64,000 nucleotides of DNA from Pandoraea sputorum (GCF_000814845.2 NZ_CP010431.2:5394001-5458000); one strand, 5' to 3'; positions 17,614 to 31,325 are shown, numbered from the stretch's first letter. The notes: a model not told the origin generated them from the letters alone. Translations and numbers: made by a program.

Positions 17614-20600
17614 TTACTCTGCCGTCGGCTCTTCCACCGAAGTGGGGATCGGGGCAAACGCCTCTTCCAGAGCGATCTGGTCGTGACGCTCGCGATCCGA
17701 CGATTCGCGGGCCTTGCGGGCCTTGTGATACGCCAGACCCGTACCTGCCGGGATCAGACGGCCAACGATGACGTTTTCCTTCAGGCCACGCAGGTCGTCC
17801 TTCTTGCCCATGATGGCGGCTTCGGTCAGCACGCGCGTCGTTTCCTGGAACGATGCAGCCGAGATGAACGAATCCGTCGACAGCGACGCCTTCGTAATAC
17901 CCAGCAGCACGTTCTCGTACTGCGCCGGACGCTTGTCCGCGGCGTTCATGGCGTCGTTCTCGTAGAGCATGTCCGAACGCTCGACCTGTTCGCCGATGAT
18001 GAAGCGCGTATCGCCGTTGTCGGTGATCTGCACACGACGCAGCATCTGGCGAACGATCACCTCGATGTGCTTGTCGTTAATCTTCACACCCTGCAAGCGG
18101 TACACGTCCTGCACTTCATCGACGATGTAGCGCGACAGCGCCTCGATACCCTGCAGACGCAGGATGTCGTGCGGGTCGGCCGGGCCGTCCACGATCATTT
18201 CGCCCTTGTTCACCACCTGACCGTCGTGCACCAGCACCTGCTTTTCCTTCGGAATCAGGAATTCGTGCTGGTTGCCGTCCAGATCGGTAATGACCAGACG
18301 CTGCTTGCCCTTCGTGTCCTTACCGAACGACGTCGTACCCGTGACTTCGGCCAGAATGCCGGCGTCCTTCGGTGCACGCGCTTCGAACAGTTCGGCCACG
18401 CGCGGCAGACCCCCGGTAATGTCACGCGTCTTCTGCGCTTCGGTCGGGATACGTGCGAGCACTTCACCCACCGGCACTTGCTGACCATCCTTGATGGTGA
18501 TCAGTGCGCCGACCTGGAAGCCGATCGTCACCGGGTGATCCGTACCCGGGATCTTCACTTCCACGCCGTTCTCGTCGAGCAGCTTGACCTGCGGACGCAC
18601 GTTCTTCGACGCCGGACCACGACGCTTCGGATCGATCACGACCAGCGTGGACAGACCCGTCACATCGTCGATCTGCTTGGCAACCGTGACACCTTCCTCG
18701 ACGTTCTCGAACTTGGCGAAACCACCGTGTTCGGTAATGATCGGGCGCGTCAGCGGATCCCACGTAGCCAGTTGGGCACCGGCCTTGACCTGTGCGCCGT
18801 CCAGTTGCAGCAGCGTGGCGCCGTACGGCACCTTGTGACGCTCGCGCTCGCGACCGTGATCGTCCGTGATCAGGACTTCACCCGAACGCGAAATCGCAAT
18901 CTGCTCACCGCGGCCGTTCGTCACGTAACGCATGGTTGCCGTGAAGCGAACCGTACCGTTCGACTTGGCTTCGATCGACGAGGCCACTGCCGCACGCGAC
19001 GCAGCACCACCGATGTGGAACGTACGCATCGTCAGCTGCGTGCCCGGTTCACCGATCGACTGTGCTGCGATCACGCCGACCGCTTCGCCGACGTTCACAC
19101 GCGTACCACGGCCCAGATCGCGACCATAGCAAGCTGCGCACAGACCGAAACGCGTATCGCAGGTCAGCGGCGTGCGCACGCGCACTTCGTCGACACCCAG
19201 CGCCTCGATCATTTCGACGACGTCTTCGTCCAGCAGCGTGCCAGCTTCGAACACCGTTTCTTGCGTTTCCGGATTCACGACGTCGGCCACAGCCACACGA
19301 CCCAGGATACGGTCACGCAGGGCTTCGACCACTTCACCGCCCTCGACCAGCGCCTTCATCGCCACGCCGTTGCTCGTGCCGCAATCGTCTTCAACCACGA
19401 CCAGATCTTGCGTCACGTCGACCAGACGACGCGTCAGGTAACCCGAGTTTGCCGTCTTCAGTGCTGTATCGGCCAGACCCTTACGTGCACCGTGGGTCGA
19501 GATGAAGTACTGCAACACGTTCAGGCCTTCGCGGAAGTTCGCGGTAATCGGCGTCTCGATAATCGAGCCGTCCGGCTTGGCCATCAGGCCACGCATACCG
19601 GCGAGCTGGCGAATCTGGGCGCTCGAACCGCGAGCACCGGAGTCGGCCATCATGTAAATCGAGTTGAACGACTCCTGATCCACGACGTTGCCATCGCGAT
19701 CGGTGGTCTTTTCCTTCGAGAGCTGCTCCATCATCGCCTTACCCACGGCGTCACCGGTAGCACCCCAAATGTCCACGACGTTGTTGTAACGCTCTTGCGC
19801 CGTGACCAGACCCGACATGTACTGACGGTCGTATTCCTTGACCTTCTTCGACGCTTCGCCGATCAGCTCTTCCTTCTTCGTCGGCACGAGCATGTCGTCG
19901 ACGCAGATCGAGATACCGGCACGCGTTGCCAGGCGGAAGCCCGACTGCATCAGCTTGTCGACGAAGATCACCGTCTCGCGCAGACCGCAACGGCGGAACG
20001 CCGTGTTGATCAGCTTCGAGATTTCCTTCTTCTTGAGCGACTTGTTCAGCACCGAGAACGGCAGGCCCGGCGGCAGAATTTCCGACAGGATCGCGCGGCC
20101 GACGGTCGTCGGGTACAGCGTGATCTTCGGCGTCTTCTCGCCCGTTTCTGCGTCGACCAGGTACTCCGTAATACGCACGTTCACGCGCGAAGCCAGTTCG
20201 ACTTCCTTGTTGTCGTACGCACGCAGCACTTCGGACACGTCGATGAACGACAGGCCTTCGCCCTTGCCGTTGATCTTGTCGCGCGTCGCGTAGTACAGAC
20301 CCAGCACGATATCCTGCGACGGCACGATCGACGGATCGCCGTTAGCCGGGAACAACACGTTGTTCGAGGCCAGCATCAGGGTACGCGCTTCCATCTGCGC
20401 TTCGAGCGACAGCGGCACGTGAACAGCCATCTGGTCACCGTCGAAGTCGGCGTTGAACGCCGCGCAAACCAGCGGGTGAAGCTGAATTGCCTTGCCTTCG
20501 ATCAGCACCGGCTCGAACGCCTGAATACCCAGGCGGTGCAGCGTCGGTGCGCGGTTCAGCATGATCGGATGTTCGCGGATCACCTCTTCCAGGATGTCCC

Positions 20601-21825
20601 ACACCACCGCCGTCTGGTTCTCGACTTCCTTCTTCGCGGCCTTGATGGTCGTGGCCACGCCCATCACTTCCAGCTTGTGGAAGATGAAAGGCTTGAAGAG
20701 TTCGAGCGCCATCAGCTTCGGCAGACCGCACTGATGCAGCTTGAGCGTCGGGCCCACGGTAATCACCGAACGACCCGAGTAGTCGACGCGCTTACCCAGC
20801 AAGTTCTGACGGAAACGACCGCTCTTACCCTTGATCATGTCGGCCAGCGACTTGAGCGGGCGCTTGTTCGCACCGGTCATCGCCTTACCGCGACGGCCGT
20901 TGTCGAGCAGCGAGTCCACGGACTCTTGCAGCATGCGCTTTTCGTTGCGCACGATGATGTCCGGGGCCTTGAGCTCGAGCAGACGCTTCAGACGGTTGTT
21001 ACGGTTGATGACGCGGCGATACAGATCGTTCAGGTCCGAGGTCGCGAAACGGCCACCGTCGAGCGGCACCAGCGGGCGCAGCTCGGGCGGGAGCACCGGC
21101 AGGACTTCGAGCACCATCCACTCGGGCTTGATGCCCGAGCGCTGGAATGCCTCGAGAACCTTCAGGCGCTTGGCGTACTTCTTGATCTTGGCTTCCGAGC
21201 CCGTGGCTTGCAGCTCGGCGCGCAGATGCTCGACCTGTGCGTCGATGTCGATCGAGCGCAGCAGCTCGCGCACGCCTTCCGCGCCCATCTCGGCACGGAA
21301 TTCGTCGCCGTATTCCTCGACCTTGTTGTAGTAATCCTCCTCGGTCATGATCTGGCAACGCTTGAGCGGCGTCATGCCCGGCTCGAGAACCACGTACGCT
21401 TCGAAGTACAGCACGCGTTCGATGTCGCGCAGCGTCATGTCGAGCACCATGCCCAGACGCGACGGGAGCGACTTCAGGAACCAGATGTGCGCGACCGGCG
21501 AAGCCAGTTCGATGTGGCCCATGCGCTCACGGCGCACCTTGGCCAGCGTCACTTCAACGCCGCACTTCTCGCAGATCACGCCACGGTGCTTCAGGCGCTT
21601 GTACTTGCCGCAAAGGCACTCGTAGTCCTTGATCGGACCGAAGATCTTGGCGCAGAACAGACCGTCGCGCTCGGGCTTGAAGGTCCGGTAGTTGATCGTC
21701 TCCGGCTTCTTCACTTCACCGAACGACCACGAGCGGATCTTGTCCGGCGAAGCCAGACCGATCTTGATCGCGTCGAACTGTTCGTCCTGCTGGACTTGCT
21801 TGAATAGATCGAGCAAAGCTTTCAT
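17614..21825 (-). CDS. rpoC: RNA polymerase subunit beta'
   Basis: This 1403-aa protein is the catalytic beta' subunit of RNA polymerase. It has the N-terminal zinc ribbon ([20 protein letters not shown]), the active-site magnesium motif [12 protein letters not shown] near residues 456-467, the bridge-helix/trigger-loop region ([22 protein letters not shown]) and the second zinc site around [16 protein letters not shown]. The length fits beta-proteobacterial RpoC. A GGAG RBS precedes ATG 21825. It follows rpoB by 26 bp and ends the operon at a strong terminator. Confidence 0.99.
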   Translation of the reverse strand: MKALLDLFKQVQQDEQFDAIKIGLASPDKIRSWSFGEVKKPETINYRTFKPERDGLFCAKIFGPIKDYECLCGKYKRLKHRGVICEKCGVEVTLAKVRRERMGHIELASPVAHIWFLKSLPSRLGMVLDMTLRDIERVLYFEAYVVLEPGMTPLKRCQIMTEEDYYNKVEEYGDEFRAEMGAEGVRELLRSIDIDAQVEHLRAELQATGSEAKIKKYAKRLKVLEAFQRSGIKPEWMVLEVLPVLPPELRPLVPLDGGRFATSDLNDLYRRVINRNNRLKRLLELKAPDIIVRNEKRMLQESVDSLLDNGRRGKAMTGANKRPLKSLADMIKGKSGRFRQNLLGKRVDYSGRSVITVGPTLKLHQCGLPKLMALELFKPFIFHKLEVMGVATTIKAAKKEVENQTAVVWDILEEVIREHPIMLNRAPTLHRLGIQAFEPVLIEGKAIQLHPLVCAAFNADFDGDQMAVHVPLSLEAQMEARTLMLASNNVLFPANGDPSIVPSQDIVLGLYYATRDKINGKGEGLSFIDVSEVLRAYDNKEVELASRVNVRITEYLVDAETGEKTPKITLYPTTVGRAILSEILPPGLPFSVLNKSLKKKEISKLINTAFRRCGLRETVIFVDKLMQSGFRLATRAGISICVDDMLVPTKKEELIGEASKKVKEYDRQYMSGLVTAQERYNNVVDIWGATGDAVGKAMMEQLSKEKTTDRDGNVVDQESFNSIYMMADSGARGSSAQIRQLAGMRGLMAKPDGSIIETPITANFREGLNVLQYFISTHGARKGLADTALKTANSGYLTRRLVDVTQDLVVVEDDCGTSNGVAMKALVEGGEVVEALRDRILGRVAVADVVNPETQETVFEAGTLLDEDVVEMIEALGVDEVRVRTPLTCDTRFGLCAACYGRDLGRGTRVNVGEAVGVIAAQSIGEPGTQLTMRTFHIGGAASRAAVASSIEAKSNGTVRFTATMRYVTNGRGEQIAISRSGEVLITDDHGRERERHKVPYGATLLQLDGAQVKAGAQLATWDPLTRPIITEHGGFAKFENVEEGVTVAKQIDDVTGLSTLVVIDPKRRGPASKNVRPQVKLLDENGVEVKIPGTDHPVTIGFQVGALITIKDGQQVPVGEVLARIPTEAQKTRDITGGLPRVAELFEARAPKDAGILAEVTGTTSFGKDTKGKQRLVITDLDGNQHEFLIPKEKQVLVHDGQVVNKGEMIVDGPADPHDILRLQGIEALSRYIVDEVQDVYRLQGVKINDKHIEVIVRQMLRRVQITDNGDTRFIIGEQVERSDMLYENDAMNAADKRPAQYENVLLGITKASLSTDSFISAASFQETTRVLTEAAIMGKKDDLRGLKENVIVGRLIPAGTGLAYHKARKARESSDRERHDQIALEEAFAPIPTSVEEPTAE

Positions 21826-21851
21826 TGCTTTCTCCTGTTGCCTGAACGCGA

Positions 21852-24800
21852 TTAACCGCGCTCCAGGTCGATATCGATACCGAGCGAACGGATTTCCTTG
21901 ACCAGCACGTTGAACGACTCCGGCATGCCGGCATCGATCACGTGATCGCCCTTGACGAGGTTCTCGTACACCTTCGTACGACCCGTCACGTCATCCGACT
22001 TCACCGTCAGCATTTCCTGCAGCACATACGATGCGCCGTAAGCTTCCAGTGCCCACACTTCCATTTCACCGAAGCGCTGACCACCGAACTGAGCCTTACC
22101 GCCCAACGGCTGTTGCGTCACCAGCGAGTACGGACCGGTCGAACGTGCGTGCATCTTGTCGTCGACCAAGTGGTGCAGCTTGAGCATGTGCATGAAGCCG
22201 CAAGTGACCGTACGCTCGAAGGCTTCGCCAGTACGACCGTCGAACAGCGTGACCTGGTTCTTCGACGGCGTCATGCCGAGTTCCTTCGCGATGTGATCCG
22301 GGAACGCCAGATCCAGCATGCGACGGATTTCCTCTTCATGCGCGCCATCGAACACCGGCGTCGCGAACGGAACACCGTTCTGCAGGTTGCGTGCCAACGA
22401 CATGATTTCGTCGTCCGACAGGCTGTCGATATCTTCTTGCTGACCGCTCTCGTTGTAGATCTTCGTCAGGAACTTGCGAAGCTCCTGGACCTTGGTGTGC
22501 GCTTGCAGCATTTCGCCGATACGCCAGCCCAGACCCTTCGCTGCCCAGCCGAGGTGCGATTCGAGAATCTGACCCACGTTCATCCGCGACGGCACGCCGA
22601 GCGGGTTGAGCACGATGTCTGCCGGACGGCCATCGGCCATGTACGGCATATCCTCGATCGGCACGATCTTCGAGACCACACCCTTGTTACCGTGACGGCC
22701 GGCCATCTTGTCGCCAGGCTGCAGACGACGCTTGACCGCCAGGTACACCTTGACCATCTTCAGCACGCCCGGCGGCAGTTCGTCGCCTTGCGTGAGCTTC
22801 TTGCGCTTCTCTTCGAAAGCCAGGTCGAACGAGTGACGCTTCTGCTCGATCGATTCCTTGATCTGTTCGAGCTGTTGCGCACCTTCGTCTTCTGCCAGAC
22901 GAATGTCGAACCAGTGGTAGCGGTCCAGATCGGCCAGGTATTCCTTGGTGATCTTGGTGCCCTTGGCGAGCTTCTTCGGGCCGCCATTGGCGGTCTTGCC
23001 CACCAGGAAACGCTCCAGACGCTGGAATGCGTCGCCTTCCACGATACGCAGCTGGTCGTTCAGGTCGAGGCGGTAGCCCTTCAGTTCATCGTCGATGATC
23101 TGCTGAGCGCGCTTGTCGCGCTGAATGCCTTCACGCGTGAACACCTGCACGTCGATGACGGTGCCGCTCATGCCCGACGGCACGCGCAGCGAGGTGTCCT
23201 TCACGTCCGAAGCCTTCTCGCCGAAGATCGCGCGCAGCAGCTTTTCTTCCGGCGTGAGCTGGGTTTCGCCCTTCGGCGTGACCTTGCCCACCAGCACGTC
23301 ACCGGCTTCGACTTCTGCACCGATGTACACGATGCCCGACTCGTCCAGACGGCTAAGTTGCACTTCCGCCAGGTTCGAGATGTCGCGCGTGATTTCTTCC
23401 GGTCCGAGCTTCGTGTCGCGAGCGACGACGTTCAGTTCTTCGATGTGGATCGACGTGTAACGGTCTTCCGCAACGACACGTTCCGAGATCAGGATCGAGT
23501 CTTCGAAGTTGTAGCCATTCCACGGCATGAACGCGATCAGCATGTTCTGACCCAGCGCCAGCTCACCCAGGTCGGTCGACGCGCCGTCGGCGATCACATC
23601 GCCGCGCGCAACCTTATCGCCCACTTCCACGATCGGACGCTGGTTGATGTTGGTGTTCTGGTTCGAACGCGTGTACTTGATCAGGTTGTAGATGTCCACG
23701 CCGACTTCACCGGCAACGGCTTCATCGTCGTTCACGCGAATCACCACACGGCCTGCGTCGACGTAATCGACCACGCCGCCACGGAACGCCTGCACGGTCG
23801 TACCCGAGTCAACGGCCACCGTACGTTCGATACCCGTACCGACAACCGCCTTTTCCGGACGCAGGCAAGGCACGGCCTGGCGCTGCATGTTCGAACCCAT
23901 CAATGCGCGGTTCGCGTCATCGTGTTCGAGAAACGGAATCAGCGAAGCTGCGACCGAGACGATCTGCGACGGTGCCACGTCCATGTACTGGATGCGGTCC
24001 GGCGTGACCATCAGCGTTTCACCGGCTTCACGCGACGACACGAGTTCGTCGGTGAGTTCGCCGCTGGCGCCGATCGACGCGTTCGCCTGAGCGATCACGT
24101 AACGACCTTCTTCAATGGCCGACAGGTAGTCGATCTGGTCGGTGACCTTGCCGTCTTCCACCTTGCGGTACGGCGTCTCGAGGAAGCCGTATTCGTTCAG
24201 GCGGGCGTACAGTGCCAGCGAGTTGATCAGACCAATGTTCGGACCTTCCGGCGTTTCGATCGGGCACACGCGGCCATAGTGGGTCGGGTGCACGTCGCGG
24301 ACTTCAAAGCCTGCACGCTCGCGCGTCAGACCGCCCGGGCCCAGTGCGGAAACACGACGCTTGTGCGTGATTTCCGACAGCGGGTTGGTCTGGTCCATAA
24401 ACTGCGACAGCTGCGACGAACCGAAGAACTCGCGAATGGCCGACGAAATCGGCTTGCTGTTGATCAGGTCGTGCGGCATCAGGTTTTCCGACTCGGCCTG
24501 ACCCAGACGTTCCTTCACGGCACGCTCGACACGCACGAGACCGGCGCGGAACTGGTTTTCTGCCAGTTCGCCGACGCAACGCACACGACGGTTACCCAGG
24601 TGGTCGATGTCGTCGACTTCGCCGCGGCCGTTACGCAGATCCACGAGGATCTTGATGGTCGCGAGAATGTCGTCGTCTTCCAGCGTCATCGGTCCGAGCA
24701 CTTCGTCACGGCCAACACGACGGTTGAACTTCATACGACCCACCTTCGACAGGTCGTAAGCTTCTTCGCTGTAGAACAGACGGTTGAACAGGGCCTCGAC

Positions 24801-25958
24801 CGCATCTTCGGTCGGCGGCTCGCCCGGGCGCATCATGCGGTAGATCGCGATACGTGCGGCCGTCTGGTCGGCGGTTTCGTCGATACGCAGCGTGGCCGAG
24901 ATGTACGAACCCTGGTCCAGATCGTTCGTGTACAGCGTCTGGATGTCCGACACGCCCGACTCGCGCAGCTTGAGCAGCACGCTTTCGGTGATTTCATCGT
25001 TGGCGTTGGCGATCACTTCGCCGGTGTCGCCATCGATCACGTTCTTCGCGAGCACACGGCCGAGGAGATAGTCTTCCGGCACCGAGATGAACTTGGTGTT
25101 GGCGTTCTCGAGGTCGCGGATGTGCTTGGCGTTGACACGCTTGTCCTTCTGGACAATGACCTTGCCTTCGCGATCCGTGATGTCGAAGCGAGCCACTTCA
25201 CCACGCAGACGCTCCGGCACGAACTCCATCTGTGCGCCTTCCGGCATCAGCTTGAAGTTGTCGAACACGAAGAAGTTCGCGAGGATCTGTTCCGGCGTCA
25301 GGCCGATGGCCTTGAGCAGGATCGTGACCGGCATCTTGCGACGGCGGTCAACGCGGAAGTACAGAATGTCCTTCGGATCGAATTCGAAGTCGAGCCACGA
25401 GCCGCGGTAGGGGATGATACGCGCGGAGAACAGCAGTTTGCCCGAGCTGTGCGTCTTGCCCTTGTCGTGTTCGAAGAACACGCCCGGCGAACGGTGCAGC
25501 TGCGAGACGATGACACGTTCCGTGCCATTGATGACGAAGGAACCCGTCGAGGTCATGAGCGGAATTTCGCCCATGTACACTTCCTGTTCCTTGACTTCCT
25601 TGACTACCGGCTTGTTCGGCGATTCCTTATCGAGAATCACCAGACGAACCTTGGCGCGCAGGGCCGAGCAGAAGGTCAGGCCGCGCTGTTGACATTCCTT
25701 GACATCGAACGCAGGCGTGCCAAGCAGATAGCTGACAAACTCCAGGCGTGCGAACCCGTTGTGAGAAACGATCGGGAAAATGGAGGAGAAGGCTGCTTGC
25801 AGACCCTCCGGCTTCCGCTCCGATGCAAGCGCATCGGCTTGCAAGAACGATGTGTACGAGGCGAGCTGGGTGGCCAGCAAAAACGGCACCTTGTGCACGG
25901 TCGGACGCTTCGCAAAACTCTTGCGAATGCGTTTCTTCTCGGTGAAGGAATAGTGCAT
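21852..25958 (-). CDS. rpoB: RNA polymerase subunit beta
   Basis: This 1368-aa protein is the beta subunit of RNA polymerase and carries the rifampicin-binding region near residues 505-540 ([21 protein letters not shown]). The residues equivalent to E. coli D516, H526 and S531 are unmodified; a Thr stands at the 518 position, which I believe is usual in this group. The conserved segments [21 protein letters not shown] (here [17 protein letters not shown]) and [15 protein letters not shown] are present. GGAG precedes the ATG. It is separated from rplL by a 528-bp leader with hairpins. Confidence 0.99.
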   Translation of the reverse strand: MHYSFTEKKRIRKSFAKRPTVHKVPFLLATQLASYTSFLQADALASERKPEGLQAAFSSIFPIVSHNGFARLEFVSYLLGTPAFDVKECQQRGLTFCSALRAKVRLVILDKESPNKPVVKEVKEQEVYMGEIPLMTSTGSFVINGTERVIVSQLHRSPGVFFEHDKGKTHSSGKLLFSARIIPYRGSWLDFEFDPKDILYFRVDRRRKMPVTILLKAIGLTPEQILANFFVFDNFKLMPEGAQMEFVPERLRGEVARFDITDREGKVIVQKDKRVNAKHIRDLENANTKFISVPEDYLLGRVLAKNVIDGDTGEVIANANDEITESVLLKLRESGVSDIQTLYTNDLDQGSYISATLRIDETADQTAARIAIYRMMRPGEPPTEDAVEALFNRLFYSEEAYDLSKVGRMKFNRRVGRDEVLGPMTLEDDDILATIKILVDLRNGRGEVDDIDHLGNRRVRCVGELAENQFRAGLVRVERAVKERLGQAESENLMPHDLINSKPISSAIREFFGSSQLSQFMDQTNPLSEITHKRRVSALGPGGLTRERAGFEVRDVHPTHYGRVCPIETPEGPNIGLINSLALYARLNEYGFLETPYRKVEDGKVTDQIDYLSAIEEGRYVIAQANASIGASGELTDELVSSREAGETLMVTPDRIQYMDVAPSQIVSVAASLIPFLEHDDANRALMGSNMQRQAVPCLRPEKAVVGTGIERTVAVDSGTTVQAFRGGVVDYVDAGRVVIRVNDDEAVAGEVGVDIYNLIKYTRSNQNTNINQRPIVEVGDKVARGDVIADGASTDLGELALGQNMLIAFMPWNGYNFEDSILISERVVAEDRYTSIHIEELNVVARDTKLGPEEITRDISNLAEVQLSRLDESGIVYIGAEVEAGDVLVGKVTPKGETQLTPEEKLLRAIFGEKASDVKDTSLRVPSGMSGTVIDVQVFTREGIQRDKRAQQIIDDELKGYRLDLNDQLRIVEGDAFQRLERFLVGKTANGGPKKLAKGTKITKEYLADLDRYHWFDIRLAEDEGAQQLEQIKESIEQKRHSFDLAFEEKRKKLTQGDELPPGVLKMVKVYLAVKRRLQPGDKMAGRHGNKGVVSKIVPIEDMPYMADGRPADIVLNPLGVPSRMNVGQILESHLGWAAKGLGWRIGEMLQAHTKVQELRKFLTKIYNESGQQEDIDSLSDDEIMSLARNLQNGVPFATPVFDGAHEEEIRRMLDLAFPDHIAKELGMTPSKNQVTLFDGRTGEAFERTVTCGFMHMLKLHHLVDDKMHARSTGPYSLVTQQPLGGKAQFGGQRFGEMEVWALEAYGASYVLQEMLTVKSDDVTGRTKVYENLVKGDHVIDAGMPESFNVLVKEIRSLGIDIDLERG

Positions 25959-26486
25959 TACGATCTCCGAATCACTACGCTGACGACGACGGCAGGCATC
26001 GCCAACGGGTGTTCATCGACTGAGACCAGACGTCCCCCACGGCGGGCTTGCCGCGGAGCAACGAGCTTGGTGGTTGGCCGCTACCAACCGCTGGCTGACG
26101 GCGACGGATGCCTGTGTTGCCCGTCGCCCGACCAAACTTGCCTTCTGCAGTCGCTTCAGAAGACAAAGAGAAAACCGTTACGGGCCGATGCCTGACGCAT
26201 CGAATACGCTTCCCGTCGCGATTTTTTCTTTGGCCTCTCGCTTACTTCCCCAGTGCGGCACGTTGGCCGCCATCGCATGTCCTCAGACTCGTCTCGTCGG
26301 GCGAACGCCCGTTTGAAACCGTGCGAGTCACACGAGGCACAGCGAAATCACTTCAATTTCAAACACTTGGCTTAGCTTCAAGCCCACTTTCGAATTTGAA
26401 ATCCCGGTTTTGGGATTTGCATCTCCTGAAAGCACAAAAAGGCTGACGACGTTTCGTCGCCAGCCTTCCCTACGCGCAGAGCCGAA
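25959..26486 (-). promoter_or_regulatory. rplL-rpoB intergenic leader with attenuator-type hairpins
   Basis: This 528-bp stretch holds no convincing gene. In the minus orientation, shortly after the rplL stop, a stem pairs AAGGCTGGCGACG with CGTCGTCAGCCTT and runs into TTTTGTG (26439-26467), and a second AAATCCC/GGGATTT stem lies at 26399-26418. In enterics this region contains a partial terminator and an RNase III site that adjust rpoBC output relative to ribosomal protein genes; the same role is inferred here. Confidence 0.65.
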
Positions 26487-26864
26487 TTACTTAACTTCGA
26501 CCTTGGCGCCGGCTTCTTCCAGCTTCTTCTTGGCTTCTTCAGCAGCAGCCTTGTCGACGCCTTCCTTGACAGCCTTCGGAGCGCCATCAACCAGATCCTT
26601 GGCTTCCTTCAGGCCCAGGCCGGTGATTTCGCGGACGGCCTTAATGACGCCGACCTTGTTTGCACCGACTTCTGCCAGGATGACGTTGAATTCGGTTTGC
26701 TCTTCAGCAGCTGCAGCAGCACCGCCGCCAGCAGCACCGCCAGCGACCATCATCGCGGCAGCCGACACGCCAAACTTCTCTTCGAACGCCTTGACCAGGT
26801 CGTTCAGTTCCATAACCGACATCGCGCCTACGGCTTCGATGATTTCGTCTTTCGAGATTGCCAT
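26487..26864 (-). CDS. rplL: 50S ribosomal protein L7/L12
   Basis: This 125-aa acidic stalk protein recruits translational GTPases. It has the N-terminal dimerisation helix ([32 protein letters not shown] is abbreviated here to [20 protein letters not shown]), an Ala/Gly-rich hinge and the C-terminal domain with [16 protein letters not shown]. Length and sequence are typical. AGGAG precedes the ATG. It follows rplJ by 60 bp, and a hairpin downstream separates it from rpoB. Confidence 0.98.
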   Translation of the reverse strand: MAISKDEIIEAVGAMSVMELNDLVKAFEEKFGVSAAAMMVAGGAAGGGAAAAAEEQTEFNVILAEVGANKVGVIKAVREITGLGLKEAKDLVDGAPKAVKEGVDKAAAEEAKKKLEEAGAKVEVK

Positions 26865-26924
26865 TTGTAAAACTCCTAGATTGTGTTCGGACCGAAGTCA
26901 GCGATCGTGTAACCGGGGAGAGAA

Positions 26925-27422
26925 TTAAGCAGCTTCCGCTTGCTTCTTCTCTGCCACGGCAGCCAGGACGCGAGCAAAGCCGGAAACCGGCGCTTGCATG
27001 ACACCCAGCAACTTCGCGAGCAGTTCGTCGCGGCTCGGGATCGAGGCCAGCGCTTGCACGCCTGCCTTGTCCATCACCTTGCCGTCGTACGAGCCGGCCT
27101 TCAAGATCAACTTGTCGTTGCCCTTCGAAAAGTCGTTCAAGACTTTCGCAGCGGCTACGGGATCCGTCGAGATACCGTAGATCAGAGGACCGGTCATCTG
27201 TTCAGCCAAGTCAGCAAATGCAGTGTTTTCCACTGCACGGCGTGCCAGCGTGTTCTTCAGAACGCGCAGGTAGACGCCTTGCTGACGCGCATTGGCGCGA
27301 AGCTTCGTCAGATCGCCAACCGTGATTCCGCGATATTCAGCCACAACGATGGTCGAAGCGGCGGCGACTTGCGCCGATACTTCTGCCACGACGGCTTTCT
27401 TATCATCAAGATTAAGTGCCAC
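26925..27422 (-). CDS. rplJ: 50S ribosomal protein L10
   Basis: This 165-aa protein anchors L7/L12 dimers to 23S rRNA. It begins [15 protein letters not shown] from a GTG start at 27422 with GGAGG seven bases upstream; the alternative later starts would remove conserved N-terminal residues. [15 protein letters not shown] and the C-terminal helix that binds L7/L12 are present. The 322-bp leader upstream is the expected site of L10-L12 autoregulation. Confidence 0.97.
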   Translation of the reverse strand: MALNLDDKKAVVAEVSAQVAAASTIVVAEYRGITVGDLTKLRANARQQGVYLRVLKNTLARRAVENTAFADLAEQMTGPLIYGISTDPVAAAKVLNDFSKGNDKLILKAGSYDGKVMDKAGVQALASIPSRDELLAKLLGVMQAPVSGFARVLAAVAEKKQAEAA

Positions 27423-27744
27423 GGTTAACCTCCAAAATTGACATCACCTCATGGTGATGCCGTTCCACTAACGGCTTACCGACATGTCTGGAGTTTCAAC
27501 CCTCGCGCCCGGTTGCCCGCGTGCGACGGTGTGACTGCATAACTTGTTCGGGTTCGCCATCTGCGTTGGCTGGCGTATTAAGGGAGCGTCAGTGAATGCC
27601 CGTTCCCGCCAACGGTCTTTGATAACCGGAAGCGTCTTCCGAAGATTCCGCTTCCGCCCAAAGTCTTTTGCTACAGGCTGTCGATCTCAAGGATCTCAGC
27701 CATCGCAGGGGACGCCATCACCCTGCGATTGCGATACTTATCGC
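27423..27744 (-). promoter_or_regulatory. rplJ leader (probable L10-L7/L12 autoregulatory region)
   Basis: No gene is visible in this 322-bp gap. In the minus orientation it contains two small hairpins close to the GTG start (GCCGTT/AACGGC around 27459-27475, CATCACC/GGTGATG around 27442-27459) and a larger stem ATCGCAGGG/CCCTGCGAT just after rplA. In many bacteria L10-L7/L12 binds this leader to repress translation; a precise binding site is not identified here. Confidence 0.55.
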
Positions 27745-28440
27745 TTAGGCCGACAGGCTGGCCTGGTCCACACGCACGCCAACGCCCATCGTGCTCGACA
27801 GGGCGATCTTGCGCAGGTAGACACCCTTGCTCGAAGCCGGCTTCGACTTCGTCAGGACTTCCAGCAGAGCCGAAAGGTTCTGCTGCAGAGCAGCGGCTTC
27901 GAACGAAGCGCGACCGATCGTGGCGTGGATGATACCGGCCTTGTCGACGCGGTATTGCACCTGGCCTGCCTTGGCGTTCTTCACTGCCGTAGCGACGTCC
28001 GGGGTGACCGTGCCAACCTTCGGGTTCGGCATCAGGCCGCGCGGGCCGAGGATCTGACCCAGCGTACCGACGATACGCATCGTGTCCGGCGAAGCGATCA
28101 CGATGTCGAAGTCCATGTTGCCGGCCTTGATCTGCTCGGCCAGGTCTTCCATACCGACGATTTCAGCGCCGGCAGCCTTGGCTTGCTCAGCCTTTTCGCC
28201 TTGGGCGAAAACGGCCACGCGAACCGACTTACCGGTACCTGCCGGCAGAACGACCGAACCGCGAACCACTTGGTCCGACTTCTTCGCATCGACGCCCAGT
28301 TGAACGGCGACGTCGATCGACTCGTCGAACTTGGCGCTTGCGCATTCCTTGACCAGGGCCAGAGCGTCGCCGACCGGGTACAGCTTGTTGCGGTCGACCT
28401 TTGCGGCCAGTGCTTGTTGACGCTTCGAGATCTTAGCCAT
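27745..28440 (-). CDS. rplA: 50S ribosomal protein L1
   Basis: This 231-aa protein forms the L1 stalk that assists tRNA exit. It begins [21 protein letters not shown] and has the rRNA-binding motif [22 protein letters not shown] and the [13 protein letters not shown] segment. Its ATG overlaps the rplK stop by one base (TAATG), which implies translational coupling. L1 commonly represses its own operon by binding the rplK leader. Confidence 0.98.
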   Translation of the reverse strand: MAKISKRQQALAAKVDRNKLYPVGDALALVKECASAKFDESIDVAVQLGVDAKKSDQVVRGSVVLPAGTGKSVRVAVFAQGEKAEQAKAAGAEIVGMEDLAEQIKAGNMDFDIVIASPDTMRIVGTLGQILGPRGLMPNPKVGTVTPDVATAVKNAKAGQVQYRVDKAGIIHATIGRASFEAAALQQNLSALLEVLTKSKPASSKGVYLRKIALSSTMGVGVRVDQASLSA

Positions 28441-28871
28441 TACAGACCCTCCACCGTGATGCCCATCGAACGTGCGCTGCCAGCGATGGTGCGAACCGCA
28501 GCGTCCAGATCGGAGGCGGTAAGGTCAGGCATCTTGGTCTTCGCGATTTCTTCCGCTTGTGCGCGGGTGATCTTGCCCACCTTGTCGGTGTGCGGCTTGG
28601 CCGAACCCTTTTGCAGGTTGGCAGCCTTCTTGATCAGCACCGTTGCCGGCGGGGTCTTCAGGACGAACGTGAAGCTCTTGTCCGCGAAGGCGGTGATCAC
28701 CACCGGAATCGGCAGACCCGGTTCGAGGCTCTGCGTTTGCGCGTTGAACGCCTTGCAGAACTCCATGATGTTCAGGCCACGCTGACCCAGGGCCGGGCCC
28801 ACGGGGGGCGACGGATTGGCTTTACCTGCAGGAATCTGCAGCTTGATAAAGCCGATGATTTTCTTTGCCAT
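28440..28871 (-). CDS. rplK: 50S ribosomal protein L11
   Basis: This 143-aa protein of the GTPase-associated centre begins [20 protein letters not shown] and has the flexible [16 protein letters not shown] region and the C-terminal rRNA-binding domain ([19 protein letters not shown]). Length and sequence are typical. A perfect inverted repeat lies 15 bp upstream of the start. Confidence 0.98.
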   Translation of the reverse strand: MAKKIIGFIKLQIPAGKANPSPPVGPALGQRGLNIMEFCKAFNAQTQSLEPGLPIPVVITAFADKSFTFVLKTPPATVLIKKAANLQKGSAKPHTDKVGKITRAQAEEIAKTKMPDLTASDLDAAVRTIAGSARSMGITVEGL

Positions 28872-28885
28872 GGTTTACTCCGGAA

Positions 28886-28906
28886 CGAATATGTGGCGCA
28901 TATTCG
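28886..28906 (-). promoter_or_regulatory. Hairpin in the rplK leader (candidate L1 target)
   Basis: CGAATATG and CATATTCG form a perfect 8-bp stem with a 5-nt loop just upstream of the rplK ribosome-binding site. Autogenous repression of rplKA by L1 through a leader structure is established in other bacteria; this particular hairpin as target is inference. Confidence 0.45.
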
Positions 28907-28977
28907 GGGTTGAGTCATAGCGCGCGTTCACCAAAAACGGGCTACTGACGCTCCTCGGCGACGGGTGTCACCAACGC

Positions 28978-29005
28978 AAAAACGCGCCGGACGTCGCGCC
29001 GGCGC
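28978..29005 (-). terminator. Terminator between nusG and rplK
   Basis: On the minus strand GCGCCGG and CCGGCGC pair and are followed by GTTTTTG, nine bases after the nusG stop. The rplK promoter must lie in the 100 bp beyond. Confidence 0.75.
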
Positions 29006-29014
29006 ATTTTATTC

Positions 29015-29572
29015 TTAGATCTTTTCGACTTGTCCGAACTCCAGTTCTACCGGAGTTGCCCGTCCAAAAATGGTGACGGAGACACGGAGGCGGGACTTTT
29101 CGTAGTTCACTTCTTCCACCGAGCCGTTGAAGTCCGTGAAAGGACCATCCTTGACTCGAACCAGCTCGCCCACTTCGAACAACGTCTTGGGACGCGGCTT
29201 TTCAACCCCATCCTTGATTTGCGACATGATCTTGTCGACTTCGGCTTGTCGGATCGGAATCGGACGCGTGCCCGTGCCGCCGATAAAGCCCGTGACCTTG
29301 GGGGTGTTCTTCACCAAGTGCCACGATTCATCCGTCATTTCCATCTCACACAGCACATAGCCGGGGAAGAAACGACGTTCGGTGACCTTCTTATGGCCAG
29401 CCGTAGTTTCAACAACTTCTTCGGTCGGAACGAGAATCTGACCAAAGTAATCTTGCATGCCCTCACGCGTAATGCGCTCTTGCAGTTGCTTGGCTACGCT
29501 TTTTTCCATGCCGGAGTAGGCATGAATGACGTACCAGCGCTTCTTGCTCGGTGCAGCTCCGGTATCAGACAT
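29015..29572 (-). CDS. nusG: Transcription termination/antitermination factor NusG
   Basis: This 185-aa protein binds RNA polymerase and suppresses pausing, and its KOW domain links to Rho or ribosomal S10. It has the NGN domain ([29 protein letters not shown]) and the C-terminal KOW motif ([21 protein letters not shown]). I place the start at ATG 29572, preceded by GGAAG and one base after the secE stop; a TTG at 29587 would extend it by five residues into secE. Confidence 0.97.
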   Translation of the reverse strand: MSDTGAAPSKKRWYVIHAYSGMEKSVAKQLQERITREGMQDYFGQILVPTEEVVETTAGHKKVTERRFFPGYVLCEMEMTDESWHLVKNTPKVTGFIGGTGTRPIPIRQAEVDKIMSQIKDGVEKPRPKTLFEVGELVRVKDGPFTDFNGSVEEVNYEKSRLRVSVTIFGRATPVELEFGQVEKI

Positions 29573-29573
29573 A

Positions 29574-29954
29574 TCACTTCCAGCCAAGAATCAAAGAGAA
29601 CACTGCCCATTCGATCGTCTTGTCGCTGATCCACAGATACAGCGCCATGATGATGACGAACGCGAACACAATCGCGGTCGTTTGGGCAGCCTCTTTACGG
29701 GTCGGCCAAACGACCTTACCCACTTCCCGATACGCATCCTTGGCAAAAGCCAGGAAGCCTTTGCCAGTTTGCGATGCCAATGCAACACCTGCTGCGATGG
29801 CCAGAACGACGACGATGGCAGCAACGCGCACATACAGTGCTTGTTGCTCCAAAGCGTAGAACGCCACGACGCCAGCAATCACCAGCAGCCCGGCCAGAGC
29901 CAGCAGCAGCTTGTCGCCAGTCGTACGTACAGTTTCTACGGGAGAATTCGCCAT
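29574..29954 (-). CDS. secE: Preprotein translocase subunit SecE
   Basis: This 126-aa inner-membrane protein is the SecE subunit of the SecYEG channel. It has three predicted hydrophobic segments ([36 protein letters not shown] and the C-terminal [15 protein letters not shown]) and the conserved amphipathic motif [20 protein letters not shown] before the last one. Its stop is one base before the nusG start, so the two are translationally coupled. Confidence 0.96.
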   Translation of the reverse strand: MANSPVETVRTTGDKLLLALAGLLVIAGVVAFYALEQQALYVRVAAIVVVLAIAAGVALASQTGKGFLAFAKDAYREVGKVVWPTRKEAAQTTAIVFAFVIIMALYLWISDKTIEWAVFSLILGWK

Positions 29955-29976
29955 TTCCAGCTTGCAGACAGTTGTT

Positions 29977-30052
29977 TGGCAGGGGCAGAGGGAATCGAAC
30001 CCCCAACCTTCGGTTTTGGAGACCGACGCTCTGCCAGTTGAGCTATACCCCT
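29977..30052 (-). tRNA. tRNA-Trp(CCA)
   Basis: A full cloverleaf is visible: acceptor AGGGGTA/TGCCCCT, anticodon CCA (CTCCAAAA loop), GGTTCGATTCC-type T arm and an encoded CCA end. It lies between tuf and secE, as in many beta- and gamma-proteobacteria. Confidence 0.97.
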
Positions 30053-30063
30053 AAAACAGCAGA

Positions 30064-30089
30064 GAGGTCAGCTGCCAAAAGCTGACCTC
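30064..30089 (-). terminator. Hairpin between tuf and tRNA-Trp
   Basis: GAGGTCAGC and GCTGACCTC pair around an 8-nt loop, 27 bp after the tuf stop, with only a weak downstream T run (GTTTT). It may be a partial terminator or a processing signal for the downstream tRNA. Confidence 0.5.
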
Positions 30090-30116
30090 GTAAGCGCGGA
30101 CCGTTAAGGTACCGGC

Positions 30117-31325
<1,209 letters not shown>

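Noticed and set aside
17461..26195. Very long plus-strand open frames (1448 and 1417 codons) opposite rpoC and rpoB
   Set aside because: They mirror the codon bias of rpoB/rpoC on the other strand, encode His/Arg/Asp-rich chains without domains, and lack ribosome-binding sites.
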